A DNA stretch of 64,000 nucleotides from JAVVHH01 sp964613945 (lineage in GTDB: Bacteria > Pseudomonadota > Alphaproteobacteria > Acetobacterales > Acetobacteraceae), in the NCBI GenBank assembly GCA_964613945.1, contig CAZTJC010000002.1, positions 186,001 to 250,000 of the forward strand, in the 5' to 3' direction. The notes under the pieces are model-generated. The model ran no database searches. It was not told the DNA's origin and was given only the letters and a program-made list of their open reading frames with translations. Positions 1 to 8,881 of the stretch are shown here, in pieces. Position 1 is the first letter of the stretch. Each line of letters begins with the position of its first letter. The translations under genes were made by a program, and so were the position numbers.

Positions 1-518
1 GGGTCGATCGCCATAACTGGGAAAGCGACGCGGCGCCGCTCCCGAGCTGCTGGACATTGTGGCATCGCGAGCCAGTCCTGCGCCGCGCAGCGCTACAGCA
101 AGCCGTCGTCTTCGCGTCGTTCAACCTTGGATGGGCCATCTTCCCCAGGATCGTCGCCGCCAGCCATGGGTTCACTTCGTCGCCGATGGGCATCATCGCG
201 TCGCTCGGGGCCTGTGCCGCGCTTGGGGCCGGATGGGCGTGCAAGAGATATCCTGCGGCTCGCATCGCGAATGTCGGCTTGTGCTCCGTGCTGCTGGCCG
301 GCGTTTCCGCAACGGTGGCCAGCGGGGCGGGGCCGATCCTCTACGCGGCAATGACGCTGCTCGACATGGGAACGCAAACGGCGCTGGTCGCCAACCAGGC
401 ACGGGGCCAAGCGGCCGCGACGACGCCGGCGATGCGCGGCAGATTGGCAGCGATCGTCACGACGATCGGGTTCAGCGCCGGCGCCCTTGGCGCTGCGATC
501 GGCAACGCCTTGCTTTAA
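1..518 (+). CDS. MFS transporter, C-terminal part (5' end outside window)
   Basis: The reading frame is open from the first bases of the window to a TAA at 516-518, so the gene starts upstream and only about 171 C-terminal residues are visible. A TTG at 57 is an internal codon that could be mistaken for a start. The protein is hydrophobic, with several Ala/Gly-rich membrane segments and the loop pattern of the last helices of a major facilitator (a QARGQ stretch between helices, then TTIGFSAGALGAAIGN). Substrate cannot be judged. It is followed by about 345 bp without a convincing gene. Confidence 0.7.
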   Translation, partial: VDRHNWESDAAPLPSCWTLWHREPVLRRAALQQAVVFASFNLGWAIFPRIVAASHGFTSSPMGIIASLGACAALGAGWACKRYPAARIANVGLCSVLLAGVSATVASGAGPILYAAMTLLDMGTQTALVANQARGQAAATTPAMRGRLAAIVTTIGFSAGALGAAIGNALL

Positions 519-863
519 GCCGGCGTTAACGTCCGTCCTGCAGACTGTAGGTCACAACCGACGCATTTCCGACGCTCGGCGACGCCGGTTAGACGAGCGC
601 GGGGACGCCCGGTTGGATACCGTCAACCATGCAGTCAGGTCAGGGGCGTGAGATGCGAGACGTATTAGCTGGAGGTATCCTGGTCACGCGAGATGCGGCC
701 GTGCTGGTGCCCTGCCGATCCCCATACGCTCGCCGACGTCGTTTGACGCGGAGCCGCAACGGGCTTTGCGCCGTGCCACCTCCGCCGTCGAGCGCCGTGC
801 AGCCAGGTCAGCTCGCCTCGCCGTTATTGAAATTCGGCTTTCCGTCCCTGTCGCTGCACTAGG
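519..863. other. Intergenic stretch, no gene recognised
   Basis: About 345 bp between the MFS gene and the convergent binding-protein gene. An open frame at 629-862 (+) encodes an Arg/Pro-rich peptide with no recognisable motif and looks like chance in GC-rich DNA. I see no tRNA, clear terminator or repeat. It may be 3' untranslated sequence or a decayed gene. Confidence 0.4.
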
Positions 864-2450
864 TCAGGTCTTGGTCATGTTCCGGTAGACGGTCCGGTCC
901 GAAAGCGGGCCCTGAACCAACCCGGCTGCCGGTTTGCGCATCACCACGCTGCCGACTTCCTGCAACATGATCGCGAACGGCCCACGTTGTTGTAGCTGAC
1001 GCTGCATCGATTGATACATCGCCACACGCTTGGCCGGGTCGAGTTCCCGCACCGCGGCCAGGCTTTCCGCCGTCAACTCCTCGTCACGCCAACTCGTCTG
1101 CCAGGCCGTGGTGCGATTCTTGGAGGCGTCGGAGTTGTCGGTATTCTCGCAGAACGTCTGCGCGTTGCTGTTCGGGTCGAAATAGTCGGCGCCCCACAAC
1201 GCGATCGCGAGCTGATGCTGACGTGCCCGGATCCGGGTCAGCACCTGCCTACCTTCACCTGCCATAAGAGTCAGCTTAATCCCGACAAGAGCCAACTGGG
1301 CCTGCAACGCTTGCGCGATCTCTGCGCGTGGCGAGCTGTTGGCGTGATCAAACGTCAGCTCCAGCCCGTTCGGAAACCCTGCTTCGGCCAGCAAAGCTTT
1401 GGCCTTCGCCGGATCAGCCTGGAACGGGTTCTCATCCAGCGCAGCCGGGAAACCACCCGGCAAGAACGCCTGGTGCACCCGGAACGTGTCTTTGACGAGG
1501 CTCTGCTCGATCGCGGCATAGTCGACCGCCCAGCGGATCGCGTCACGCACCTGTGGCTTGGCCAGCGCCGGATGCGCCACGTTCATGGAGATATACATCA
1601 GGCTGGCTTTCGGTCGGGAATCGACCGTCATGTCCTTATTTGCCCGCGCAACGGCGAGCTGCTCCGGCAACAGGTCGCGCGCGACGTCCGCATCTCCCCG
1701 CTGCACCAGCAGCAGCTGCACCGACGGATCGGCGACGTGCCGGATGATGATCCGCTTGACCGGCAGCACCTGCGGATAGTTCGGGTTGGCGTCCAGCGTC
1801 ACGACTTCGCTGGCCCGCGCCGTCCGCAGCATGTACGGGCCTGACCCGGCGCTGTTCCCGCGCAGCCACGCGTTGCCCAGATCGCCGTTCTGCTCGTGCT
1901 CGAGCGCCACTTTCTTTTCGACGACACCGCCCACCGCCGCGCTCAGACAGTAGAGCAGGAACGTCGGCGCCTGCTGTTCCGGCACGTCGATCTGCAGCGT
2001 CCGCGGATCGATCGCCCGGATGCGCTGCGTGACGTTGTCCTTGTCGAAGCCGAGCTGCGCGATGATAAAGCCCGGCGATTTGTTCATGATGACGGCACGT
2101 TGCAGGCTGAACGCTGCGTCGTCAGCCGTCACCACGGCGCCGCTGGCGAACTTGCGGTCGGCCCGTATCTTGAACGTCCAGCTCTTGCCGTCCGCGCTCG
2201 TGGTCCAGCTTTCGGCCAGAGTCGGCACGATCTTGGTCGGCTCGGCATCATCGGGCGTGACGAGCTTGTCGTAGATGTTGCCCGTTATTTCCGAGCCCGA
2301 GTATTCAAACGCTTCCTGCGGATCGAGGCTGATGATGTCGTCGATCCGCTTGGCCATGACGATCGTGTCCTTCGGCGTCTCGCCAAACGCACGCGTGTAG
2401 AGCAGCGGGCTCGCGGCGGCGGCGGCCAGCAGGGTGCGGCGGTCGATCAT
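864..2450 (-). CDS. ABC transporter substrate-binding protein, family 5 (peptide type)
   Basis: A periplasmic solute-binding protein of 528 residues. The start is the ATG at 2450, which gives a clean Tat-like signal (MIDRRTLLAAAAASP). The body carries family-5 (DppA/OppA-like) features: LAESW..DGKSWTFKIR near residue 90, ADDAAFSLQRA, GSGPYML, and the C-terminal WGADYFDPNSNAQTFCEN segment. It is the last gene of an apparent operon permease-ATPase-binding protein, 4 bp after the ATPase stop. The pairing is odd, because those partners are NitT/TauT-type while this protein is oligopeptide-type. It is a close paralogue of the product at 19284-20882, sharing long conserved runs from the signal-peptide boundary to the C-terminus. 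Ligand unknown. Confidence 0.85.
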   Translation of the reverse strand: MIDRRTLLAAAAASPLLYTRAFGETPKDTIVMAKRIDDIISLDPQEAFEYSGSEITGNIYDKLVTPDDAEPTKIVPTLAESWTTSADGKSWTFKIRADRKFASGAVVTADDAAFSLQRAVIMNKSPGFIIAQLGFDKDNVTQRIRAIDPRTLQIDVPEQQAPTFLLYCLSAAVGGVVEKKVALEHEQNGDLGNAWLRGNSAGSGPYMLRTARASEVVTLDANPNYPQVLPVKRIIIRHVADPSVQLLLVQRGDADVARDLLPEQLAVARANKDMTVDSRPKASLMYISMNVAHPALAKPQVRDAIRWAVDYAAIEQSLVKDTFRVHQAFLPGGFPAALDENPFQADPAKAKALLAEAGFPNGLELTFDHANSSPRAEIAQALQAQLALVGIKLTLMAGEGRQVLTRIRARQHQLAIALWGADYFDPNSNAQTFCENTDNSDASKNRTTAWQTSWRDEELTAESLAAVRELDPAKRVAMYQSMQRQLQQRGPFAIMLQEVGSVVMRKPAAGLVQGPLSDRTVYRNMTKT

Positions 2451-2454
2451 GGTG

Positions 2455-3768
2455 TCACTCCTCGTCGTCGAGGAAGAACTGATCCGCCTCTTCGTCATAC
2501 GAATACAGCTCGGCGAACCGACCCCAGCTGATCACCGCCAGCAGCGTCTCGTCGGCATAATCCGGCGACATGGTATCCTCCAACTCGTCGCGGAACCGCA
2601 CCGCCGACGCCCGATGACCCGGCCGGTCGTCCAGCACCCGGCGGATCTGCGCCGCTAGCGGCACGTTCGCCCGCAGCGCGGCCGCGAAAATCTGCTTCCG
2701 GTCGTCGGTATCCGCATCCACGAAGGCGCGACCGCTTTCCGTGATCCGCAAGTCGCCTTCCTCGAGCACCCCCATGCCGAGGAGCTGCAACCCGTCGCCG
2801 ATCGGCAGCAGGTCGTCCAGTTCGAGCTGCAGCGGCCCGGCCAGCGCGGGCAGGTCGGCGCGGCCGTTATACGGCGCGCCGGCCAGCACTTCGAGCAAGC
2901 CGGCGAGCAGGTTGGACGACACCGGATGGATGCGCACGGCCTCCGTCGCCGACAGCGCCGTCGTGGTGCGCGGCACCGGGCGCCGGGTCATGACGGCGTA
3001 GATGTCGTCGACGACCTTGCGGAACGCCGGGTCGAGCCGGTTGCGCGGGTGCGGGAACTTCACGCGCATCTCGGTCGCCACACGCCCTGGATTGCTGCTG
3101 AACACCAGAATACGGTCACACATCAGCACCGCTTCCTCGATGTTGTGCGTCACCATCAGCATCGACTTGACCGGCAGCTTGCCTTCGCTCCACAGGTCGA
3201 TCAGGTCGGTGCGCAGTGTTTCGGCCGTCAACACGTCCAGCGCAGAAAACGGCTCGTCCATCAGCAGCAGGTCGGGGTGCACCACCAGCGCGCGCGCCAG
3301 ACCGACGCGCTGGCGCATGCCGCCGGACAGCTCCTTTGGATAAGCGCTCTCGTAACCACCGAGACCGATCAGGTCGATCGCTGCCTCCGCCCGCTCGGCG
3401 CGCTTGGCCTTGACGATGCCCTGCGCCTCAAGGCCCAGCTCGACGTTCTCGTCGACGGTCAGCCACGGAAACAGCGCAAAGCTCTGGAACACCATCGCCA
3501 CGCCTGGCGCCGGGCCGCGCAGCGGTTGACCGCGCCAGATCACGTCGCCGCCGGTGGGCGTCAGCAGGCCGGAGATGATCCGCAGCAGCGTCGACTTGCC
3601 GGAGCCGGAGCGTCCAAGCAGCCCCACGATCTCGCCAGGTCGCAATTGCAGATCGACATCCTCGAGCACAACCAGGTCAGCCGCGCTTTCCTTGCGATAG
3701 GCCTGTCGAACCCCGCGGATCTCGAGCAACAGGTCGGGAGATGTCTCTCCGTGGGCATTCTGGTCCAT
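2455..3768 (-). CDS. NitT/TauT-family ABC transporter ATPase with C-terminal AAA-associated domain
   Basis: A 437-residue cytoplasmic ATPase that powers import by the adjacent permease. Start chosen at ATG 3768 (MDQNAHGE), just downstream of the permease stop. Walker A is GRSGSGKST, the Q-loop is VFQSFALFPWLTV, the signature is LSGGMRQR and Walker B is LLLMDEPFSALD, followed by the switch His in VTHNIEEA. These are typical of nitrate/sulfonate/bicarbonate transporters. After residue ~270 comes a long extension (VSSNLLAGLLEVLAG... to an acidic EEADQFFLDDEE tail) that matches the AAA-associated domain found on some members of this family. It probably has a regulatory role. Confidence 0.9.
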   Translation of the reverse strand: MDQNAHGETSPDLLLEIRGVRQAYRKESAADLVVLEDVDLQLRPGEIVGLLGRSGSGKSTLLRIISGLLTPTGGDVIWRGQPLRGPAPGVAMVFQSFALFPWLTVDENVELGLEAQGIVKAKRAERAEAAIDLIGLGGYESAYPKELSGGMRQRVGLARALVVHPDLLLMDEPFSALDVLTAETLRTDLIDLWSEGKLPVKSMLMVTHNIEEAVLMCDRILVFSSNPGRVATEMRVKFPHPRNRLDPAFRKVVDDIYAVMTRRPVPRTTTALSATEAVRIHPVSSNLLAGLLEVLAGAPYNGRADLPALAGPLQLELDDLLPIGDGLQLLGMGVLEEGDLRITESGRAFVDADTDDRKQIFAAALRANVPLAAQIRRVLDDRPGHRASAVRFRDELEDTMSPDYADETLLAVISWGRFAELYSYDEEADQFFLDDEE

Positions 3769-3773
3769 CCGCG

Positions 3774-5495
3774 TTATCCCAGAGTCAGTCGCCGTGTGGC
3801 ATAGCCGTAGAGTGGCCGCCACAACAGCCGGTTGAAGGCGACCACGAAGGCCGACATCATCGCGACGCCGAGCACGACCTTTGCGGTCTGTCCCTCGGCG
3901 GTCGCATTGGCGATGTAGGCGCCCAGCCCGCGCGCTTCGAGTTTGGTATCACCCCAGCTCGCTACTTCGGCGACGATGGCCGCGTTCCATGAGCCACCGG
4001 ATGCGGTGATCGCGCCCGTCACGTAATAAGGGAACACGCCTGGCAGGATGACCCGGCGCCACCACAGCCATCCGCCGACCCGGAAGCACTTGGCCACTTC
4101 CTGCAGGTCGCCCGGGAAGGCGGACGCGCCGGCGATGACGTTGAACAGGATGTACCACTGTGTGCCCAGGATCATCAGCGGCGTCAGCCAGATGTTCGGG
4201 TTGCCGTGACCCCGTACGATCAGCACGACGAAGATGGGGAAGAACAGATTGGCAGGGAACGCGGCGAGGAACTGCGCGATCGGCTGTGCCCGCCGTCCCC
4301 AGACCGGGCGAAGGCCGAGCCAGACGCCGATCGGAACCCATACAATGGTCGCCAGCACCATCAGCACGACGACCCGCACTAATGTCAGCAGCCCGAGCAG
4401 GAACGCTTCCAGCACTTCGGACCAGCTCAGCGACGTCGAGGTGAACTGAACGATCAGGTACAACGCGTACAGCAGCGCCAGGCCCATGACGCCGAGGAAG
4501 AGCGCGTCGGCCAGCTTGGAGGGAACCCGTTCCTTGGCCGCCCGTCGTGGTAACGCCAGGCGCAGACCGGTCAGCACGTTGAAGCCCGAACCGATCACGT
4601 CCGTGGCCGCCCGCAATAGCCGAGTCCGGCGCAACAGCTTCAGCATCCACGGATCTTCGGCGTCCTCAGATGCGGTCAACTCAAAGCGGAACTTCGAGGA
4701 CCATGCCACCAGCGGACGGAACAACAATTGATCGTACAGCAGGATCACGACGAGCATTGCCAGGATCGCGTAGAACACCGCCGGAATGCTGCGCTGCTCG
4801 AGTGCCAGCGCCACGTAGCTGCCGATGCCGGGCAGTTTGAACGTCGTGTCGCCCACCGTGATCGCCTCGCTGGCGACCACGAAGAACCAGCCGCCCGACA
4901 TACTCATCATGGTGTTCCACACCAGGCCTGGCATCGCGAACGGCACCTCGAAGCGCCAGAACCGCTGCCACGTCGACAGGCCGAAGCTGCGGGTCGCCTC
5001 GTCCAGGTCGTTCGGCAGCGTCTTGAGCGACTGATAGAAGCTGAAGGCCATGTTCCAGGCCTGGCTGGTGAAGATGGCAAAGATCGCCGCCAGTTCGGCA
5101 CCAAGGATCTGGCCGGGGAACAAGCCGAGGAAGAACACCACGGTGAAGGTCAGGAAGCCGAGGATCGGCACCGATTGTAGGATGTCGAGCAACGGGATGA
5201 GGATCAGCGCTGCCCGACGGCTTTTCGCCGCCCAGGTCGCATAGGTCAGCGTGAACAGCAGCGAGAAGGCCAGCGCCGCGAACATCCGTAGCGTGGTGCG
5301 AACCGCATAGGCCGGCAGGTTGGCCGGATCGAGGCTGATTGCAGTCGCTTCGGGCGCGTCGATCGGCCCAACCGTACCGCGGGCCACGCTCGCGACGTAG
5401 ATCAATGCCGCGAGAATACACGCACCCGCCACTAGATCGAACAGGTTGGGCAGACGGCGTTGCGACGCGAACGCGGGGAAGGGCGTATCCGACAT
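3774..5495 (-). CDS. ABC transporter permease, two fused NitT/TauT-type domains
   Basis: A 573-residue inner-membrane protein beginning at ATG 5495 (MSDTPFPAF). Two homologous permease halves lie in one chain. The first (about residues 70-270) ends in the coupling-loop pattern EATRSFGLSTWQRFWRFEVP. The second (about 360-560) has the matching EVAKCFRVGGWLWWRRVILP. Each loop normally docks one ATPase, so this single chain would replace the usual permease dimer. The ATPase gene follows after 5 bp and the binding-protein gene after that, forming a three-gene operon. The upstream region up to 5548 separates it from an MFS gene on the same strand. Confidence 0.88.
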   Translation of the reverse strand: MSDTPFPAFASQRRLPNLFDLVAGACILAALIYVASVARGTVGPIDAPEATAISLDPANLPAYAVRTTLRMFAALAFSLLFTLTYATWAAKSRRAALILIPLLDILQSVPILGFLTFTVVFFLGLFPGQILGAELAAIFAIFTSQAWNMAFSFYQSLKTLPNDLDEATRSFGLSTWQRFWRFEVPFAMPGLVWNTMMSMSGGWFFVVASEAITVGDTTFKLPGIGSYVALALEQRSIPAVFYAILAMLVVILLYDQLLFRPLVAWSSKFRFELTASEDAEDPWMLKLLRRTRLLRAATDVIGSGFNVLTGLRLALPRRAAKERVPSKLADALFLGVMGLALLYALYLIVQFTSTSLSWSEVLEAFLLGLLTLVRVVVLMVLATIVWVPIGVWLGLRPVWGRRAQPIAQFLAAFPANLFFPIFVVLIVRGHGNPNIWLTPLMILGTQWYILFNVIAGASAFPGDLQEVAKCFRVGGWLWWRRVILPGVFPYYVTGAITASGGSWNAAIVAEVASWGDTKLEARGLGAYIANATAEGQTAKVVLGVAMMSAFVVAFNRLLWRPLYGYATRRLTLG

Positions 5496-5548
5496 GGTTC
5501 GGCTGTTAGCTGGTCCTACTCTGCCTGTCAGCAGTCCATGAGTGTCGG

Positions 5549-6736
5549 TTATGTGACGGCGGAACGCGGACGGGTCGCCAGGATCAGCACGGCGGCGAGC
5601 AGCAAAGCCGCGGCCGCTAGGGCCGACGCGCTCCAGAAGCTGCCGCTGGCTTCGGCCAACGCGCCGCCGAGCAGAGGGCCGAGCGCCTGGCCGACGCTGA
5701 AGCCGGTAGTCAGGATGGCGATCTGCCGCTCCTGGGCGCCCGGTCCCAACTCGCGCGCAACGGCGAAGCTGAGTGCGGTCAGTCCCATGAACGTCCCGCC
5801 CAGCAGCGCCGCGCCGGCCAGCAACCCGGCGGGCGTCGGCCAGCCGCCTGCCATCAGCACGCCGGCGGCCTCGAGCAGCGCGGCGGCGGCATAGGCCCGC
5901 CGGGGCCCGATCCGCGCCGACACCCACAGCCAGAGCAGCAGCGACGGAGCGGCGGCGAGGCCGACGACAGTCCAGATCAGCGGCTCGACCGCCCGTGTCG
6001 CCGGCGCGCTGCGGACCATCGCGATCAGGAATGTCGCCGTGACCGCATAGCCGGCGCCATACAGGAACTGGCAGAACGTGAGCGGCAACACGCCCCGGTG
6101 CATCGGAGCCGCCTGAGCCGCGGCGCCGGCGACTGGCGCGCGCCAGCGCAATACGCGGGCTGGCAGCGGGACCAATACCAGGGCGATCAGCCCGGCGACG
6201 ATCCACAACGTCCGCCAGCCGGCCCCACTTGCCTCGAGCATGGCGACGATTAGGGCCGACAGCACGATCCCGACGCCGACGCCGGCATAGTGCAAGGCTC
6301 CGAGCCGCGAGCGCCCGGCCTCCGCCAACGTCTCGAGCACCGCCGCCGTGGCCAGCACGAGCACGAACGCGCCCGAGGCTCCGCCGGCGAAGCGCAGCGC
6401 TAGGTAGGCCGGCAGCCCGCTCGCCACGCCCATCGCCGCCGTGCTTAGCGCGCTGACGCAAAGGCTGCCGACGAACCAGGCGCGCCGCCCGCCGGGCAGC
6501 CGCTTGGCCATCGCCGCGATCGCCCCGCTCAGGTAGCCGAGGAAGTTGGCCGACGCGATCAGGCCCGCCGTGCTCGGCCCCAACCCGAGCCCCGCCGCCA
6601 TCGCCGGCAGGATCGGCGTGTAAACAAAGCGGCAGATGCCCTGCGACGACGCCAGCGCCAACATGCCCGCGAACGCGGCAAGCATCGGGCTCGGTGTGGT
6701 GAGTCGAATACGGCCTGTTTGCTGGGGTGTACGCAC
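5549..6736 (-). CDS. YbfB/YjiJ-type MFS transporter
   Basis: A 12-helix major facilitator of 395 residues if the GTG at 6736 is used. That start is preceded by AAGAG at a good distance; the ATG at 6685 is a shorter alternative. The motifs AGMLALASSQGICRFVYTPILP near the N-terminus and LIASANFLGYLSGA are characteristic of the YbfB/YjiJ family. Ala/Gly/Leu-rich helices fill the rest of the chain. It is transcribed away from the AtzG-like/amidase pair, so it may share their promoter region and export or import a related compound. The substrate is unknown. Confidence 0.82.
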   Translation of the reverse strand: MRTPQQTGRIRLTTPSPMLAAFAGMLALASSQGICRFVYTPILPAMAAGLGLGPSTAGLIASANFLGYLSGAIAAMAKRLPGGRRAWFVGSLCVSALSTAAMGVASGLPAYLALRFAGGASGAFVLVLATAAVLETLAEAGRSRLGALHYAGVGVGIVLSALIVAMLEASGAGWRTLWIVAGLIALVLVPLPARVLRWRAPVAGAAAQAAPMHRGVLPLTFCQFLYGAGYAVTATFLIAMVRSAPATRAVEPLIWTVVGLAAAPSLLLWLWVSARIGPRRAYAAAALLEAAGVLMAGGWPTPAGLLAGAALLGGTFMGLTALSFAVARELGPGAQERQIAILTTGFSVGQALGPLLGGALAEASGSFWSASALAAAALLLAAVLILATRPRSAVT

Positions 6737-6828
6737 GCCAAAACTCTTGCGCGGCTCCTCTGCCGACACAACCGTTAGCCTGCGCACGCCAGACGTGCTT
6801 CGATCCGGGCATCGTTTCGGAGATCCGG

Positions 6829-7026
6829 ATGCCTGCCAAGCTGCCTCAGCACGATTTTGCCGCCTTGATCCACCGGGCTGGCCTGGAGTTGCCATCGGCG
6901 GAGATCGAGGAGCTTTACGCTGCTTGGGAGAACATCGAGCCGATGCTCGACCGCATCCGCGGCCGCGCGACCCGGCCGCGCGAGGCGGAGCCGGCGACTA
7001 TTTTCCAGCCGGAGGACTTGGCATGA
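6829..7026 (+). CDS. AtzG-like (DUF4089/GatC-fold) amidase partner subunit
   Basis: A 65-residue helical protein starting at ATG 6829. The segment AEIEELYAAWENIEPMLDRIR followed by PREAEPATIFQPEDL is the pattern of DUF4089/AtzG proteins. These wrap around an AtzE-type amidase in the same way GatC wraps GatA. Its stop overlaps the start of the amidase gene (ATGA at 7023-7026), which points to coupled translation and equimolar assembly. An in-frame upstream extension to 6727 lacks family resemblance and was not used. The function is inferred from family and context. Confidence 0.75.
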   Translation: MPAKLPQHDFAALIHRAGLELPSAEIEELYAAWENIEPMLDRIRGRATRPREAEPATIFQPEDLA

Positions 7027-8411
7027 CATTCCCGACCATTGCCGACGCCTCGCGCGACCTCGCCGCGCGCAAGGTCTCGCCTGTCGAGTTGGCGCAAAGC
7101 TGTCTCGACCGCATCGCCGCGCTCGACGGCACGTTGAACGCCTTCATCAAGGTTACGCCGGACCGCGCGATGGCCGACGCCCGCGCCGCCGAGCAGCGGC
7201 AGATGAGCGGCACCGCGCGTGGCAAGCTCGACGGCATCCCGATTGGCCACAAGGACATCTACGGCACCGCCGGCATCGCCACGACCGCGCACTCCAAGCT
7301 GCTGCAAGACTGGGTGCCGGACACGGATGCCACGACGGTCCGACTCCTGCACGAGGCCGGGACGGTGATGCTCGGCAAGCTGGCGACGCACGAGTTCGCC
7401 TTCGGTGGCCCGAGCTTCGACTTGCCCTGGCCGCCGGCGCGCAACCCGTGGGACCCCGATCACTTCACCTCCGGATCGTCATCCGGCACCGGTGCGGCCG
7501 TGGCGGCCGGATTGATCCTGGGCGGTACCGGGTCGGACACCGGCGGCTCCATTCGTGGGCCGGCCGCGCTGTGCGGCATCGTCGGCATCAAGCCGACCTA
7601 CGGCCTGTGCAGCCGGGCCGGTATCCTGCCGCTGGCCTTCTCGCTCGACCATGCCGGCCCGTTAGCCTGGACGGTCGAGGACTGCGCGATGCTGCTGCAG
7701 GCGATGGCCGGCCATGATCCGCAGGACCCGGCCAGCGTCGACCGGGCGGTGCCGAACTACACGGCCGGACTCGGCGACGGGGTGAGGGGCGTGCGCGTCG
7801 GCATTGTGCGGAATTGGCACGAGCGGGACCGTCCCGTCAGCTCGGCCACGCAAGCCGGGATCGACCGGGCCGCCGCGGTCTGGCGCGATGCCGGTGCGAT
7901 CGTGTCGGATGTCGAGTTGCCGTCACTGTTGGACTTCCAGGCCGCCAACTTCGTCATCCTGACTGCCGAGGCCTACAGCCTGCATGAGCCCTGGATGCGC
8001 GAGCGCTTCCACGATTACGGCGAGCGGCTGCGCAGCCGCATGGTGTTCGGCGGCCTGTTCGCCGCCAGTGACTACATACAGGCCCAGCGGTTCCGCCGCG
8101 AACTATGCGCCGCGACCTCCGAAGCGTCGCGGGACGTCGACATCCTCCTGACCGCCGGCGCCCCGGCGGAGGCACCGCGGATCGACAACGTGCCAAAATT
8201 CGATGGATTGCAGCAACCGGGCTTCACGGCGCCGATGAACCAGACGGGGTGGCCGGCGATGGGCGTGCCCGCTGGTTTCGGCGAGGGCGGATTGCCGGTC
8301 GGCGTGCAGATCTGTGCCAAACCGTTCGGGGAAGCCCTGCTGTTCCGAGCCGCTCAGGTGCTCGAACATGCCATGGGCGAGCGCAGCAAGCGTCCGGCAC
8401 TCGCATGCTGA
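7023..8411 (+). CDS. Amidase signature-family hydrolase (AtzE-like)
   Basis: A 462-residue amidase that hydrolyses a C-N amide bond. The Ser-cisSer-Lys triad is visible as Lys77 (GHKDIYG), Ser152 in GSSSG and Ser176 in TGGSIRG, with the spacing of the family (75 and 24 residues). The start overlaps the stop of the AtzG-like subunit, and the end overlaps the tspO start by 7 bp. AtzE/AtzG enzymes act on 1-carboxybiuret, but many relatives with this arrangement have unknown substrates, so a urea- or amide-catabolic role is only plausible. Urease genes begin at the far right of the window but are not linked. Confidence 0.88.
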   Translation: MTFPTIADASRDLAARKVSPVELAQSCLDRIAALDGTLNAFIKVTPDRAMADARAAEQRQMSGTARGKLDGIPIGHKDIYGTAGIATTAHSKLLQDWVPDTDATTVRLLHEAGTVMLGKLATHEFAFGGPSFDLPWPPARNPWDPDHFTSGSSSGTGAAVAAGLILGGTGSDTGGSIRGPAALCGIVGIKPTYGLCSRAGILPLAFSLDHAGPLAWTVEDCAMLLQAMAGHDPQDPASVDRAVPNYTAGLGDGVRGVRVGIVRNWHERDRPVSSATQAGIDRAAAVWRDAGAIVSDVELPSLLDFQAANFVILTAEAYSLHEPWMRERFHDYGERLRSRMVFGGLFAASDYIQAQRFRRELCAATSEASRDVDILLTAGAPAEAPRIDNVPKFDGLQQPGFTAPMNQTGWPAMGVPAGFGEGGLPVGVQICAKPFGEALLFRAAQVLEHAMGERSKRPALAC

Positions 8412-8881
8412 CCCCGTTGATCGTCGCCGGCGTCGTGGCGCTCGTCGTCACCGGTGCCGGCGGCCTGCTCACCGAGATCGGGCCGTGGTACCGCCAACTG
8501 CGCAAGCCGAGTTGGCAACCGCCGGACTGGCTGTTCGGCCCGGCATGGACGCTCATCCTGGCACTTGCCGCTTGGTCGGCAGCCGACGCCTGGGTTTCCG
8601 CGCCAAGCGCCGGCCAGCGCACGCTGGTCGTGGTTCTATACAGTTTCAACGCGCTGTTTCACCTGCTCTGGAGCCCGTTGTTCTTCAAATTCAAGCGGCC
8701 CGATTGGGCCTTGATCGAAGTACCGCTGCTGTGGCTCTCGGTCTTGGCTCCAATGGTCGTCGTCGCGCCGTTCGCACCGTTGGCGAGCTGGTTGCTGCTG
8801 CCCTATCTGCTCTGGGTCACGTTCGCCGCTTACCTCAACCTGACCATCGTCCGGCTCAATGGGCCGTTCGCGGTCAGGTGA
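8405..8881 (+). CDS. tspO: TspO/MBR-family tryptophan-rich membrane protein
   Basis: A 158-residue protein with five predicted membrane helices and the hallmarks of the translocator/tryptophan-rich sensory family: EIGPWYRQLRKPSWQPPDWLFGPAWT near the N-terminus, NALFHLLWSPLFF in helix 3, and AYLNLTIVRLN at the C-terminus. TspO binds tetrapyrroles and in Rhodobacter modulates photosynthesis gene expression. That is of interest because reaction-centre genes lie 40 kb away. It is translationally linked to the amidase gene (7 bp overlap) and its 3' end overlaps that of the convergent exchanger gene by 8 bp. A direct role in regulating the puf operon here is only a possibility. Confidence 0.9.
   Translation: MLTPLIVAGVVALVVTGAGGLLTEIGPWYRQLRKPSWQPPDWLFGPAWTLILALAAWSAADAWVSAPSAGQRTLVVVLYSFNALFHLLWSPLFFKFKRPDWALIEVPLLWLSVLAPMVVVAPFAPLASWLLLPYLLWVTFAAYLNLTIVRLNGPFAVR

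Noticed and set aside
629..862. Possible 77-codon gene on the plus strand
   Set aside because: Arg/Pro-rich composition, no ribosome-binding site and no motif; typical of chance frames in GC-rich DNA.
3774..6839. A single 1021-codon minus-strand frame
   Set aside because: Only the part from 5495 downward is permease. The upstream Arg-rich half is an out-of-frame shadow of the MFS gene at 5549-6736.
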